64,000 nucleotides of DNA from a virus, in IMG/VR virus record IMGVR_UViG_3300021424_000003, positions 1-64,000 of that record. The stretch is one strand, 5' to 3'. The stretch's first letter is position 1. Every line of letters starts with the position of its first letter. The position numbers were made by a program, and so were the translations under genes. The notes beneath the pieces are model-generated. The model was not told the origin of the DNA. It made no database searches and saw only the letters and a program-made list of their open reading frames with translations. Positions 22,673 to 31,967 of this stretch are shown piece after piece.

Positions 22673-23383
22673 TTATATGACCTGCATGTAAAAAACTGTC
22701 CCAGCGTTTTGACCAGCTACATCCGTAGCCACTCCAGATGGAAGTGAAACCCCACTTGAAACAATTAATATGACTCCTCCACCGGCAGGTGCTGTTCCTG
22801 GAGCCCTAAACGATGCAGTTCCTGATGATGGTCCACCTATGTATCGAGCAGAAACTACCACAACTCCACCACCCGGCTGGCTGTTCCCACCAGCGCCGCC
22901 CCTAAGGTATGTTGGGCCACCCCCAGATGCGGTGATAGAATAACCAGTTATCGCCTGATGTGGAACTCTAAAATATTCAGTGCCGCCTAATGCTGCGGTA
23001 GGTGGAGTAGCGGTAAATCCAGAAGCTGAACCACCAAGGCTATGGGTAACCGATGTAGACGCTGCACCACCCTGCTGTATGGAGCCAGCGGTTGAAAACC
23101 CAGTAGTAAAACCAATTACCGAGCTAGAGCCAAAACTGAGAGTTCCCTTTACGAATATTCTGTATCCGTTTGGCGCTAGTCGTACTCCAGAGTTAATAGA
23201 CAAGTTCTGAAAATGAATGTCTCGAGTCATTGAGTAGACGTTCCCAGATGGGGTCATGCTTAAAACTGCGCTAGACCCGTCTAGGGTGGCGTTGCCATCC
23301 ATCCCGGTTCCATATACCGGGTCGGCTGAGTCAAGAAACTGCGCTAGTGTATTTTGCGCTGGGTAGCGCTCAATGCCAGGCAT
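22673..23383 (-). CDS. Glycine-rich fibre protein, shorter paralogue
   Basis: 236 residues with the same N-terminal domain as the 538-residue protein downstream (Y-G-T-G-M-D-G-N-A-T-L, M-T-R-D-I-H-F-Q-N-L-S-I-N-S-G-V-R-L and N-G-Y-R-I-F-V-K-G). The long histidine-rich middle is absent. The pair looks like a duplication followed by expansion of one copy. Probable virion surface protein. Confidence 0.6.
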   Translation of the reverse strand: MPGIERYPAQNTLAQFLDSADPVYGTGMDGNATLDGSSAVLSMTPSGNVYSMTRDIHFQNLSINSGVRLAPNGYRIFVKGTLSFGSSSVIGFTTGFSTAGSIQQGGAASTSVTHSLGGSASGFTATPPTAALGGTEYFRVPHQAITGYSITASGGGPTYLRGGAGGNSQPGGGVVVVSARYIGGPSSGTASFRAPGTAPAGGGVILIVSSGVSLPSGVATDVAGQNAGTVFYMQVI

Positions 23384-23386
23384 CGA

Positions 23387-23722
23387 TTACTCCTCATAGG
23401 CATTGATTGTTACGGAGACAGTACCGCCAGCTCCACAGTAAAAGTAAAGCCTATCTGTTGAAGCCATCCGAATATTTGTATTGAAAGTTATGGTCTCGTT
23501 TGCTGCTATTGACTGACCATTGAATATTCTGTTTACTGAAGTTTCTGACCCAGTAGTCGAAACGCCAAAAGTAACAGTTGTAGCAGAGCCGGAATTACAA
23601 AAAATAACCTGCTTAACTACCCCGGTCGTGGCAGTCGGCGAATAACGCCCTGTTGCCGTATCAGATGACCAGCTACCAGTTGGGACTGCCTTGGGGCCAA
23701 ATCTCACTGCATCCAGACTCAT
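23387..23722 (-). CDS. Fibre anchor-like beta domain protein
   Basis: 111 residues. The pattern V-K-Q-V-I-F-C-N-S-G-S-A-T-T-V-T-F-G-V, then R-I-F-N-G-Q-S-I-A-A-N-E-T-I-T-F-N matches the anchor domain of the fibres at 9417 and 12423 on the other strand (R-I-F-N-S-V-S-I-A-S-N-E-T-I). The same module is therefore used in both fibre regions. It starts within an ATGA overlap with the gene upstream. Confidence 0.6.
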   Translation of the reverse strand: MSLDAVRFGPKAVPTGSWSSDTATGRYSPTATTGVVKQVIFCNSGSATTVTFGVSTTGSETSVNRIFNGQSIAANETITFNTNIRMASTDRLYFYCGAGGTVSVTINAYEE

Positions 23723-24207
23723 GCGGATACCTCCATAATTGTTTTAAGCTGCAAATCTCTGAGGTTCGTTGCATAAGAAATCGAACCGCCAGTACCGAAG
23801 TTTACAGAAGACCCATCTGTGCCAGAGAAGCTAACGGTGTTGCTCACCGTAAGCGTTTTAGTGTCGGCAACTGTTATCGTTGCCCCGACCGCCGGGGGCG
23901 TAAGGGTAACTCTGTTGACGACTATGGGGGTTTGCAACTTTTCGGTCGTAATTGTCCCATCGCCAACAACAAACTGCTCTGAGTCAACCCATGCAACTCC
24001 GTTGTAATACTGAACCTTTTGTTCGTTAACTAGATAAACGAATCTCCCCGGGGCGAGGGCGGGTTTTGTAATTCCGTCTCCAAAGGCATTATTTCTGGCT
24101 GTTGCATTTGCAAAGATGGCAACAACCTGGTCCATGAAATAGCCATTGAGCTCGTCGTCCGAGAGCACCTCACCATTTCTGAAAATTTTTACACCGAGAC
24201 CAGCCAT
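23719..24207 (-). CDS. Probable fibre or baseplate-attached structural protein
   Basis: 162 residues. The N-terminus (K-I-F-R-N-G-E-V-L-S-D-D-E-L-N-G-Y-F-M-D-Q-V) is helical. It continues with Y-L-V-N-E-Q-K-V-Q-Y-Y-N-G-V-A-W, a fibre-type Trp motif, and closes with a beta-rich half. It is first in the glycine-rich fibre set behind a GGAGG-like ribosome binding site and an extended -10 element. A linker between baseplate and fibre is plausible. Confidence 0.5.
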   Translation of the reverse strand: MAGLGVKIFRNGEVLSDDELNGYFMDQVVAIFANATARNNAFGDGITKPALAPGRFVYLVNEQKVQYYNGVAWVDSEQFVVGDGTITTEKLQTPIVVNRVTLTPPAVGATITVADTKTLTVSNTVSFSGTDGSSVNFGTGGSISYATNLRDLQLKTIMEVSA

Positions 24208-24228
24208 ATGCCCTCCAGATACTTGATA

Positions 24229-24237
24229 ATTTTACCA
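24229..24237 (-). promoter_or_regulatory. Extended -10 promoter candidate for the minus-strand fibre set
   Basis: On the minus strand the bases read TGGTAAAAT, 22 bases upstream of the ATG at 24207. The element has the same TGn-TAAAAT form as the one at 406-414. No good -35 hexamer is present. Confidence 0.4.
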
Positions 24238-24262
24238 TTTGAATAAAAATGAATGAGCACTT

Positions 24263-25774
24263 TTACCTTCGCACTTGACCTACGTCTGGGGTGGTAGGAA
24301 CATTCGTACCAGGGTTTGCGTAGGAGAAAGTGTCCGCTGTAACTGCGGTTACCGTGTATGTACCACTAAAAGGCCCACCAGAGGCGTCTACATCTATAAC
24401 CTCAACAATGTCACCAACCAGAATCCCGTGTGTTCCGTCTGTGGTAATTGTTGCGACATCACTTGACCTTGATTTTGAAAGAACATCGAACCAGTCATAA
24501 CCGTCGTTTGTCTCTCCAATCGGAATACCACTAGATGAGCCGACTATGCCAAGAACTGGGTTACCCACCGTGAACTCGAACTCATCTTTAGCTTCATGAT
24601 AGATTTTGTACCCCATCGGCCTAGCGTCTTCCACCGACTGGAGGATTAACTCGCTTGATTCAAGTTCAGCGACACAATCGGAAGTTTCATTAACCAAGGT
24701 TTGAATAAGTATCTTGAATGGGTCGCCAAGGTATTCCGGTGTTATAGCTACCGCATATGTAGAGGGGTTTCCGTTTTTAGTAAAATGAAGGCACTGTTTT
24801 GCAGATTCCAAGAGAGCCTGTCTGCTCCCTGCAGCAATTCCGTAAAACCCTGTTGATAATTGCCATCTTTCATATGACCGCTCAGCTTCTGAAGACGGCA
24901 AATATGGTGAACCAGAAGAGCTGTATACGTTTTTTCTAGATTTTGTCCCAACGAATTGAGCCAGCCATGGAGCGTATCTGGGATTTACGTAATATGGGTT
25001 TGACAAGGTGCTGTGAACATTGTTGATTGTTATTTGCTCTTGAAGCGAGTTCAGAACATACGGCTGGTGCTCATATAGGGCCTTGTACTCCTCAAAAGCA
25101 TCATCGGCAGAAGCAGTCATACAGTCTATTAGACGATGCATCGGCATGGTTGGGTCTGTTTGCTGAGAGTCAATATCCCAATAAAAGTCCGGCATAAGCA
25201 GTCTCGAGCTATGAACAAATATATTTTCATAATACATTTGGTCATCTATTAGGTTCGGAGAAGTTATGTAAACAATAGAACCATTATGTCCACTTACTTC
25301 AATTCTCGCCTTTACCGCGTAAGTTGCTGAAGAACTTATTGGGATAGTAAGCAAATTACTTCGTATCGTGGTGAAAGAACCTGGATATACGGTCTTGGTT
25401 AGTGGTGTTACTGATGTGTGGGCTTGTGTTGATAGATGTAGGTATGTTGTTACGGTACAGACCGATGGGGTTATGATTTTTGCATTAAACGAAAATCTTC
25501 TAGCGTTATCGCCTACAAGTAACTGTGTTTCAAAGTCTGTGTAAACATGAATATCAGCTCCAGTGACTGGATTTATGTTTAGTGAGTACCTTGAGAGCAC
25601 GCTGTAGGGTTCAGGTACTATTTCTATGGTCGGTGTTATTGATAGAGATGATGAGCCAACACGCCACCCTGCATCATAAGAATACGAAGAAGTTATTTCA
25701 GATGGATACCCCGTAGAGCGAGATTTTACATACAGCCCGGTTTGGTCGCTAAATCGATTAACTGTTTTTGACAT
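24263..25774 (-). CDS. Tail/baseplate wedge protein (P2 gpI-like position) with C-terminal beta module
   Basis: 503 residues encoded directly after baseplate J, the place of gpI-type proteins in contractile-tail phages. Residues 200-350 have the helical, Pro/Trp-rich character of gpI (M-P-D-F-Y-W-D-I-D-S, R-Y-A-P-W-L-A-Q-F-V-G-T, R-W-Q-L-S-T-G-F-Y-G-I). The last 70 residues are a beta module (V-A-T-I-T-T-D-G-T-H-G-I-L-V-G-D-I-V then T-F-S-Y-A) that is also inserted in the neighbouring baseplate J protein. An N-terminal 190-residue beta region is extra. It should link wedge and tube, possibly also fibres. Confidence 0.65.
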   Translation of the reverse strand: MSKTVNRFSDQTGLYVKSRSTGYPSEITSSYSYDAGWRVGSSSLSITPTIEIVPEPYSVLSRYSLNINPVTGADIHVYTDFETQLLVGDNARRFSFNAKIITPSVCTVTTYLHLSTQAHTSVTPLTKTVYPGSFTTIRSNLLTIPISSSATYAVKARIEVSGHNGSIVYITSPNLIDDQMYYENIFVHSSRLLMPDFYWDIDSQQTDPTMPMHRLIDCMTASADDAFEEYKALYEHQPYVLNSLQEQITINNVHSTLSNPYYVNPRYAPWLAQFVGTKSRKNVYSSSGSPYLPSSEAERSYERWQLSTGFYGIAAGSRQALLESAKQCLHFTKNGNPSTYAVAITPEYLGDPFKILIQTLVNETSDCVAELESSELILQSVEDARPMGYKIYHEAKDEFEFTVGNPVLGIVGSSSGIPIGETNDGYDWFDVLSKSRSSDVATITTDGTHGILVGDIVEVIDVDASGGPFSGTYTVTAVTADTFSYANPGTNVPTTPDVGQVRR

Positions 25775-25776
25775 GT

Positions 25777-27237
25777 TTATACCGAAACGTAAGTAAATAT
25801 TATGCCTGTCGGGTCCAGTGAAGGGGCCCAGCCTTTACGGGAAGGCTCGAGGTCCGTGGCGAGCTGAGTCAACCACCCATCTGCGGTAGTTCCAATTAAG
25901 GAAAGAGATTGGACATATCTAACACCAGGGATTTGGCTAATTAAGCCGATAATTACATTCTTTCTTACGATGTCTTCGTGCGTTGGGAATCCAGACGGGC
26001 TTAAGTATTCAATTACTGTATTTTCAATAATTTGTTCTAGAGGTTCCCTATCGTATGCTGTATCCAAAACTATTGAACCCTCTATCGAAAGAGGAAGAAT
26101 TCCCATATTTTCTACGTTGACAGTGAGGCCACCTATTGCTGCCTCTGCTACAGCAAGTTTGATTATTTCTTTTTGTTCTGTTTCGACAAATCCACCAAGA
26201 CCATAAACATATGTTGCTATATGACCGACAACCTCTTTGCCGCGCACTGCTGTTCCAGAATCTGAAGTAGACGATACGTTTCCTCCGGCGCTCAAATATG
26301 AAAAAGTAGTTGAAGTAATTGCAGTAACTTCTACTTCTCCGTCAAAAGCTCCAGAAGGAGAGCCCGCAGCAGATATATCACTTACCGTAATTATGTCACC
26401 GACAAGTATCTGGTGAGCTTCCGATGTTGTCAGCGTTGCAACACCAGATGCCCTTGATTTAGTGGTAATAGAATAAGTTTTTTCTGTGTCTCTATTACCA
26501 ACGTCTGGGTCACCGTTTGTTAGGTCATAAGTTCTAACTCTTCCTACATAGCCGACGTAATTATTTGCTATAAATGCATCAACCTGAGTTGACTTTGCAA
26601 GAGTGGAAGATAGGGACGAAAGATACGATGTGGCTCTCGACAGGAATTCTGCAGAGTTTTCTTCATTAAAACCATTTTGGAAGTAGCTGCCAGCAGCAAC
26701 GCTAAGTATTTCTGTGGACGGGGAAAGAATCAGCAGCGACTCCCCTTCTGCAATAACTGGTATAACACCGGGCAAAAATGCTTCACACAATACTGTTCCC
26801 GATGGGTACGGGTCCCCACCAACGTATGACTCGTCTGCCGGTATATCGAGCGATTCAACTGTCTGAAATACAATCTCAGTTGTTTCATCTTCGAAGGTGT
26901 AGGGGTATCCAAATAGCGTTCCCGAAGCTATTGTTGCCCCCTCGTAGGAATCAGCCGTTATTGTTACGGACATTTCTGCAGGAATAGCGGGTCTCTGCGT
27001 AACGCCCATCATGGAAAGTATTCCAGACATAACACTATCTGGGAGCCTGTTGAGACCAGTTGCCATCTGCCACCCAATATATGAAATTGCCTGGAACATG
27101 GCGTCTTCCACTGTTCCAACTCGCAAATTAAACTCCGGGAGAGTCAATCTCGCCATTTCTATAGCTTCGAGATAAAGGTCTCCCGGAGTCTTGTCGAAAA
27201 TTGTCAAATCTACGTACTGCGAAAAATCAGCCGTCAT
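25777..27237 (-). CDS. Baseplate J-like protein
   Basis: 486 residues. The N-terminus (F-D-K-T-P-G-D-L-Y-L-E-A-I-E-M-A-R) and the internal T-V-E-D-A-M-F-Q-A-I-S-Y-I-G-W-Q match the J family of baseplate wedges (T4 gp6 and Mu gp47 relatives). The end has I-P-G-V-R-Y-V-Q-S-L, also family-typical. Residues about 258-325 are an inserted beta module (V-A-T-L-T-T-S-E-A-H-Q-I-L-V-G-D-I-I) shared with the C-terminus of the next gene. J proteins form the ring of wedges around the central hub that opens on host contact. Confidence 0.82.
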   Translation of the reverse strand: MTADFSQYVDLTIFDKTPGDLYLEAIEMARLTLPEFNLRVGTVEDAMFQAISYIGWQMATGLNRLPDSVMSGILSMMGVTQRPAIPAEMSVTITADSYEGATIASGTLFGYPYTFEDETTEIVFQTVESLDIPADESYVGGDPYPSGTVLCEAFLPGVIPVIAEGESLLILSPSTEILSVAAGSYFQNGFNEENSAEFLSRATSYLSSLSSTLAKSTQVDAFIANNYVGYVGRVRTYDLTNGDPDVGNRDTEKTYSITTKSRASGVATLTTSEAHQILVGDIITVSDISAAGSPSGAFDGEVEVTAITSTTFSYLSAGGNVSSTSDSGTAVRGKEVVGHIATYVYGLGGFVETEQKEIIKLAVAEAAIGGLTVNVENMGILPLSIEGSIVLDTAYDREPLEQIIENTVIEYLSPSGFPTHEDIVRKNVIIGLISQIPGVRYVQSLSLIGTTADGWLTQLATDLEPSRKGWAPSLDPTGIIFTYVSV

Positions 27238-27238
27238 C

Positions 27239-27538
27239 TCATCCCTCCGTTATAACAAATGAAAAACTTACACCAGCAGTGCCGTCTGTTTTTGTATTCA
27301 CTGATAAGGAGGTAATTTCTACCTCAGGAACATAACGTGCAGCATTCAAAATAAATAAACCCCTATCAATCGAGGTAAAAGACGGGTCATTGACCCCAAA
27401 AAATGGGGAATACGGGTGTGTTCGAGGCTCAGTGAGGATAGCCATTGTCAATAGTTGTGCGTAATAATCCTCAGAACCGTCACGAAGAAGCTCTAGGCCG
27501 TCAGAGCCAAATCTTATAGGAAATTTAATTGTGTTCAT
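27239..27538 (-). CDS. Baseplate W / gp25-like wedge protein
   Basis: 99 residues, the usual size. It begins with I-K-F-P-I-R-F-G-S-D-G and has the gp25 core A-I-L-T-E-P-R-T-H-P-Y-S-P-F-F-G-V, then L-F-I-L-N-A-A-R-Y-V-P-E-V-E-I-T-S-L. In T4 this protein joins the wedge to the sheath and nucleates sheath polymerisation. It lies between spike and J genes, as expected. Confidence 0.78.
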   Translation of the reverse strand: MNTIKFPIRFGSDGLELLRDGSEDYYAQLLTMAILTEPRTHPYSPFFGVNDPSFTSIDRGLFILNAARYVPEVEITSLSVNTKTDGTAGVSFSFVITEG

Positions 27539-27620
27539 TGTTTTCGCTCTCCTGAATAATACATTTTAATTCATTTTTTAACCCTAATGCGACGTCATTT
27601 GTTGCCGATATTGAGGTCAT
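27525..27620 (-). CDS. Possible 31-residue frame between spike and wedge genes
   Basis: A frame starting in an ATGA overlap with the upstream gene and ending 14 bases inside the next one. It would carry the ribosome binding site of the wedge gene (CAGGAGAG) within its own coding sequence, a common form of translational coupling. There is no recognisable motif in the product. Confidence 0.35.
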   Translation of the reverse strand: MTSISATNDVALGLKNELKCIIQESENNEHN

Positions 27621-28330
27621 GTTAAGTCCCCTGTGAGTAGGTAAGAATTTAAATCAACACATACTAGCGTCGCCACTGAATAGCGCGCCCTTAGGCTTAA
27701 GGAACGAGCCGTGTCAACAGATACTCCAGCTCCTGGGATTATTGTAAAAGTTCCAGTCGCACGTCTAGCAAAATCAACTTTTTGACCAATCGCGAAACCT
27801 GTTGATGAATTAATCTCAAGCGTGCATGTTGTTGTGTTGTATAAAAGTTTTCCAGCCGCAGAAGCACCTAGGGGGCCATTAGAGACAGCCTCAACGGGTT
27901 GCGCATTGCTCCACAGGGAGACCCATGATTCTCCATCCCACAAAAAGTAAGAATTAGTATCTGTAGCGTAGGCGAGACAGCCCTCCGGTAGAGCAGCAAC
28001 AACTTCCGGGTATATTGCTGTGGACTCCATGATTAAAATCATTGATTGATTAATAGGTCTTGCGTTTCCAAAAACAACCATAGAAGTCATTGCCTGGTTA
28101 GAGAAAGCACAGAGCACCGTGTCGTCAATTATCATCTTGGTGCTTTGCGTTACGCCGAGGGGCATTAGGGGGCCATATGAAATTCCAAGAGCCTGCACAT
28201 ATATTACTATCCGTCCATCTGGGTAGGCCTTGGTGACAACACCTTGATACATCTCCCCTGGTCTCTTAGGGGCAGATGCTGCCTTATCGCGACGAACTGG
28301 GGCGTTCTGAATTCCATAATCTGAAATCAT
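27617..28330 (-). CDS. Baseplate spike / OB-fold protein
   Basis: 237 residues. Residues 27-100 read as an OB-fold: Y-Q-G-V-V-T-K-A-Y-P-D-G-R-I-V-I-Y-V, then Y-G-P-L-M-P-L-G-V and I-D-D-T-V-L-C-A-F. This is how gpV and gp5-type spike proteins begin. A beta-rich C-terminus with W-D-G-E-S-W-V-S-L follows instead of a long beta-helix. The gene lies between hub and gp25-like wedge. Probably the central spike or an adaptor at the tube tip. Confidence 0.62.
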   Translation of the reverse strand: MISDYGIQNAPVRRDKAASAPKRPGEMYQGVVTKAYPDGRIVIYVQALGISYGPLMPLGVTQSTKMIIDDTVLCAFSNQAMTSMVVFGNARPINQSMILIMESTAIYPEVVAALPEGCLAYATDTNSYFLWDGESWVSLWSNAQPVEAVSNGPLGASAAGKLLYNTTTCTLEINSSTGFAIGQKVDFARRATGTFTIIPGAGVSVDTARSLSLRARYSVATLVCVDLNSYLLTGDLT

Positions 28331-30267
28331 GATGCGCCTGGAGTGTTTTCGAATTTCCCATTTGGAAATCTTTTTTTCATAACTTCTAATTGCTGTCTAG
28401 ATATGAGTTTTCCATAAATAGATGCGTTGGCTATTGCTTCTTTTGTTGTGTTTCCACGAGCTTTGGCAAGAAACAAACCAGAAGATTCCGCATATCTAAA
28501 AGAGCTTGTATCTGATTCGATATAACCACCAACTATTTTGTTTTGTATGACTGCGATTTGCTTACCATGTATCGGTGTTGGAACAGAAATAGTTACCCTA
28601 TTCCCCATGACATTGATACTATTTATTCTAAATAAAGTTGTTGATGCGGCTAGCCTTGATGAGCTAGATGCGTTTTTAAAATCTACAGGTAATATTGTTA
28701 GTGTGTCGTTGACCTGTAGGTCAGATACAGAGTCAACCCCCAGATGCAAATATGGTGCCTTCTGAAAAGAAACAGATGAAGCAACGGGAACAAGCCCAGA
28801 TGCATCTGAAGACCTAAAAAAGCTGAGAATTTGACACCTAGAAAGTTGAACAGGTACAGAACCAGAAGAAAGCACTTTTGTCCATATTTGTGGAACCAAA
28901 AGAGCGTAAGGCTTGCCACCGTTTACCCCGCTTTTTCTAGTCACAAAAGTTGCTGAATATAAGGTTCTTGGTTCATTGTCAACCATAAACACCGGCCTAG
29001 ACCATAGGTTTATGTTCCCTGTTTCAAAAATGCCCTTAGTTTTCGGGGGGTAGTTGTATGGGAGTGACGCACTAGGGAGTGGAAATATGTTTAAGTTTGC
29101 TGGCGGAGTAAAAAATCTAGGTATGTTGTCCTGTTTAAAAACTTGATTCTGCACAACAGAAGTATTGGCCAAGACGTCTATCACCTGCGGACCCCTTTTG
29201 CCAATTTCTAAGTCTTTTATTTCTTTTTCTTCTTTTTCTGGCTTCTTAAAAGATATATTCACGGGGTCTGGAACCAGGTCACTGAATGTGACTGAATCGA
29301 TTAGGTAGTAGCCATTAAACGTTGGTACGCCGTCTATTTTTATTGTCATTCCGGGACGAAGACGGACGGCGTTCGCTCTGTCGATAATTGCATTGCCACT
29401 CCCATCGAAAGGATTATTTTCCGAAATCGTCACGTTTGGAACAGATAGAAGCTGTAGTGAATTTCTGGCTGATGACTCGATTGTTGGCTGAAAAGAAAAC
29501 GGCTTCACTGAAGATTGTTGAAAGTGTGACTTATATATCACCGGTATGTACTTATTTTGTTTTGAGTCTGACTTTTTCTTGGTTTTCTTTTTACTCAGGG
29601 GAACTTCGTGTGTACCCCATCTCTTCAGGAGGAACTTTTCTGAAGCAAATACCAGATATCCGTCAACTTCAAAAACTACGAATTTAGCTTCTGTAGCCAG
29701 ATTTGTTATAACATCCCACACAGAGTCTGCTTTATTTCCGCCCGATGCTTTATTTATCTGCTGTTTTTTGTTCGTACTTTGTCCAAAAAACTTAAGACCA
29801 TATTTTTTCGCTGCCTGCTGCACAAAGGCGGTTCCGCTACCCTTTATACTGCCTGGTCTCCTATCTCTTTTCATTTGTTGAATAGCCCTCGAGTAGCAGC
29901 GAACCTCCACGGTTGGGCTTGCTCCTGGCCCCTGAGATACCGTAACGTTGGCTATCTCAAAAAGCTGTGTTTGCTTTTCTTTTACATCGGGATTCCTTGT
30001 CCCCTCAATCGTCCCAAATGTTTCTGTTACATAGGCAACAATTCTTCCTATTGAGAAATAGTTGTTCTCGAGCATTTTGAGACCAGTATCGCTTACGCTA
30101 AAAGATATTTCACTTGACATATTCATCGCATAACTAACGTTTAGGTTTATAAGGTTTGCCCTTACGTCGGCAATTTGGTAGTTCTTTTCGTCTACGAAGT
30201 AGATAACACCGCCCGCCTGTCTTAGGAGACTTGTTGGTGTCGGCAAATAGGTTATCGAAGCAGGCAT
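28327..30267 (-). CDS. Baseplate hub protein (gpD / gp27-like)
   Basis: 646 residues. The N-terminal part (E-I-S-F-S-V-S-D then Y-F-S-I-G-R-I-V-A-Y-V) and the middle R-C-Y-S-R-A-I-Q-Q-M-K-R-D-R, W-D-V-I-T-N-L-A-T-E-A and G-Y-L-V-F-A-S-E have the order seen in hub proteins. There, successive beta barrels make a trimeric platform between tube and spike. A Lys-rich loop (K-K-K-T-K-K-K) lies near residue 230. ATGA overlaps link it to the genes on both sides. Confidence 0.62.
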   Translation of the reverse strand: MPASITYLPTPTSLLRQAGGVIYFVDEKNYQIADVRANLINLNVSYAMNMSSEISFSVSDTGLKMLENNYFSIGRIVAYVTETFGTIEGTRNPDVKEKQTQLFEIANVTVSQGPGASPTVEVRCYSRAIQQMKRDRRPGSIKGSGTAFVQQAAKKYGLKFFGQSTNKKQQINKASGGNKADSVWDVITNLATEAKFVVFEVDGYLVFASEKFLLKRWGTHEVPLSKKKTKKKSDSKQNKYIPVIYKSHFQQSSVKPFSFQPTIESSARNSLQLLSVPNVTISENNPFDGSGNAIIDRANAVRLRPGMTIKIDGVPTFNGYYLIDSVTFSDLVPDPVNISFKKPEKEEKEIKDLEIGKRGPQVIDVLANTSVVQNQVFKQDNIPRFFTPPANLNIFPLPSASLPYNYPPKTKGIFETGNINLWSRPVFMVDNEPRTLYSATFVTRKSGVNGGKPYALLVPQIWTKVLSSGSVPVQLSRCQILSFFRSSDASGLVPVASSVSFQKAPYLHLGVDSVSDLQVNDTLTILPVDFKNASSSSRLAASTTLFRINSINVMGNRVTISVPTPIHGKQIAVIQNKIVGGYIESDTSSFRYAESSGLFLAKARGNTTKEAIANASIYGKLISRQQLEVMKKRFPNGKFENTPGAS

Positions 30268-31967
30268 TATGATACGCCCCTGGCGCGTAGCGCCCCATCT
30301 GTTGCCGTGGAATTATATCTATCTATAGCTGCCTGTACTCTTGCATAATCCTTACTTGGAATTGTCCAGTAAGAACATTTGGCATTTTTTGTCTGCCTCT
30401 CAATAAGTTTCTGTGCCTTTAGAGCCAGTGCTAGCCCTGAGTTTACGGGGAGTTGCTGCAGGTTAATCTTAAGTTTGTTGGCGCCCGACAGTGTGGTTCC
30501 GGCGGCCCCTCTTCCACAACCCTCGATTGTTTCTCCATCTTTTGGCGGAGGAGGATTCCACGGTGGTGGCTTTGGGAACTTAATTAAGTCAACAAGTTCG
30601 TGCGGAAACTCCGTTAGAGTTATGTCGCATGATGCTCTGCTTATTGAGCCATTAACGTTTCTGTAGACAGATGTAACACTAAATTCTGATATTACAAATA
30701 GAGCGCCCGCATTGCTTGAGTTCTTAAACGGAAATTTCAGCTGAGTTGACATTATTTCGTCAAGACCCATAAACACTATCGGGTAAGGAGACAGCGATAT
30801 TTTTCTTAAATTGTTCAGCTGCTGGTCCACCGACGTGGTTATAACTTTTCCATCTATTGCGCTATCAAGCGTTCCTGATGTGTCAGATGAAACAAGGAAT
30901 GTGAAAGAAACCTGCATCAGCTTGTAGCTCTGCCAGTCAACTATTGGCCTATTGGCTACTCGTTCTATGGTTGACCAGTTAGAGCCTATTGAGCTATATG
31001 AAATTTGATTAGGTTTATGCAAGAACTGGTGCGACAGGGGTGCGATTGTGTTATCGGTAACCTGCATTAATTTGGGTGTCACTGGCACTTGCGCAAGTGT
31101 TCTCGGTGCACCAGCTGCATTGATAAGCTGTCCTCTTGACCTTTGAGCATCCCCCACGCTGACAGATATATTAACTGGCATTCCAGCTGAACGAGAAGCA
31201 ACAGCACGTGGAGTAGAGGTTGATAAAGCGGCTCTGGTAGCTAGGGCCTCCGAGGATTTTGCATCAACAAGGGCTATGGCCTGTTCTCGAGTTTTGCCAA
31301 TAGATACAAGTTCATCAACTTGTGCTAGGCGTATCGATTCCCCGGCTGCAGCCATAAGCGAATCCGTCGACTGACCAGAAGTGTCCCTGGTAAAAAGAAC
31401 GTCAAGCATGAATTGGGTGTCTCGTGTTCCAGGTGCGGAAAACTTGGCAAAAGGATAAAATTTATTTTCAAATGGGTTATGCCAATACCCGGGGTAGACA
31501 AGGTCCCCATTGTCGTCATTGACTGCTGTATACGTCTGGGAGCTTTCCACCCAAACCTGTATGTTGCTGTAAGAGTATGGGTTTAGTGATGAATTAAGAG
31601 GGAATTTCTTTAATCGAGCAGTGGCTACATACAGTTTATTGCCGGAATATTTATGCGTGAAGACCGGAAAAGAACCTGTATATTTTCTTCGCAGCTGCGT
31701 AGGTCTCGTCACCACTCTTTTTTCATATTTAATACGAGATTGCTCGACAAGTTCGTCCCCCGCCGTGTACTGGACATATGAACCCATTAGAGGTAATGGC
31801 ATCCAGTATTCGTCTTCGTCCAACCTTGACGAAGAGACGCCATCGGGCTGTGTTCTAAATAGGTGATAGACCGGATATCCGGGGTATAGAACACCTACAC
31901 CGTTTTGTATCTTTCTCACCTCTACGTAAAAATATGTATTTCTGATAGCTTGGTTTACAGGCATCAC
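30267..31967 (-). CDS. Tail structural protein between tape measure and hub
   Basis: 566 residues; I do not recognise a family. By position it corresponds to tail-tip or LysM-type connector proteins, but no LysM repeat is visible. The N-terminal 180 residues are aromatic and beta-rich (N-T-Y-F-Y-V-E-V-R-K). The middle is helical with A-R-T/A-T-R-A-type runs, and the end has a Pro-rich hinge (P-K-P-P-P-W-N-P-P-P-P) near residue 465 before a helical domain. Its start overlaps the stop of the tape measure. Confidence 0.5.
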   Translation of the reverse strand: MMPVNQAIRNTYFYVEVRKIQNGVGVLYPGYPVYHLFRTQPDGVSSSRLDEDEYWMPLPLMGSYVQYTAGDELVEQSRIKYEKRVVTRPTQLRRKYTGSFPVFTHKYSGNKLYVATARLKKFPLNSSLNPYSYSNIQVWVESSQTYTAVNDDNGDLVYPGYWHNPFENKFYPFAKFSAPGTRDTQFMLDVLFTRDTSGQSTDSLMAAAGESIRLAQVDELVSIGKTREQAIALVDAKSSEALATRAALSTSTPRAVASRSAGMPVNISVSVGDAQRSRGQLINAAGAPRTLAQVPVTPKLMQVTDNTIAPLSHQFLHKPNQISYSSIGSNWSTIERVANRPIVDWQSYKLMQVSFTFLVSSDTSGTLDSAIDGKVITTSVDQQLNNLRKISLSPYPIVFMGLDEIMSTQLKFPFKNSSNAGALFVISEFSVTSVYRNVNGSISRASCDITLTEFPHELVDLIKFPKPPPWNPPPPKDGETIEGCGRGAAGTTLSGANKLKINLQQLPVNSGLALALKAQKLIERQTKNAKCSYWTIPSKDYARVQAAIDRYNSTATDGALRARGVS

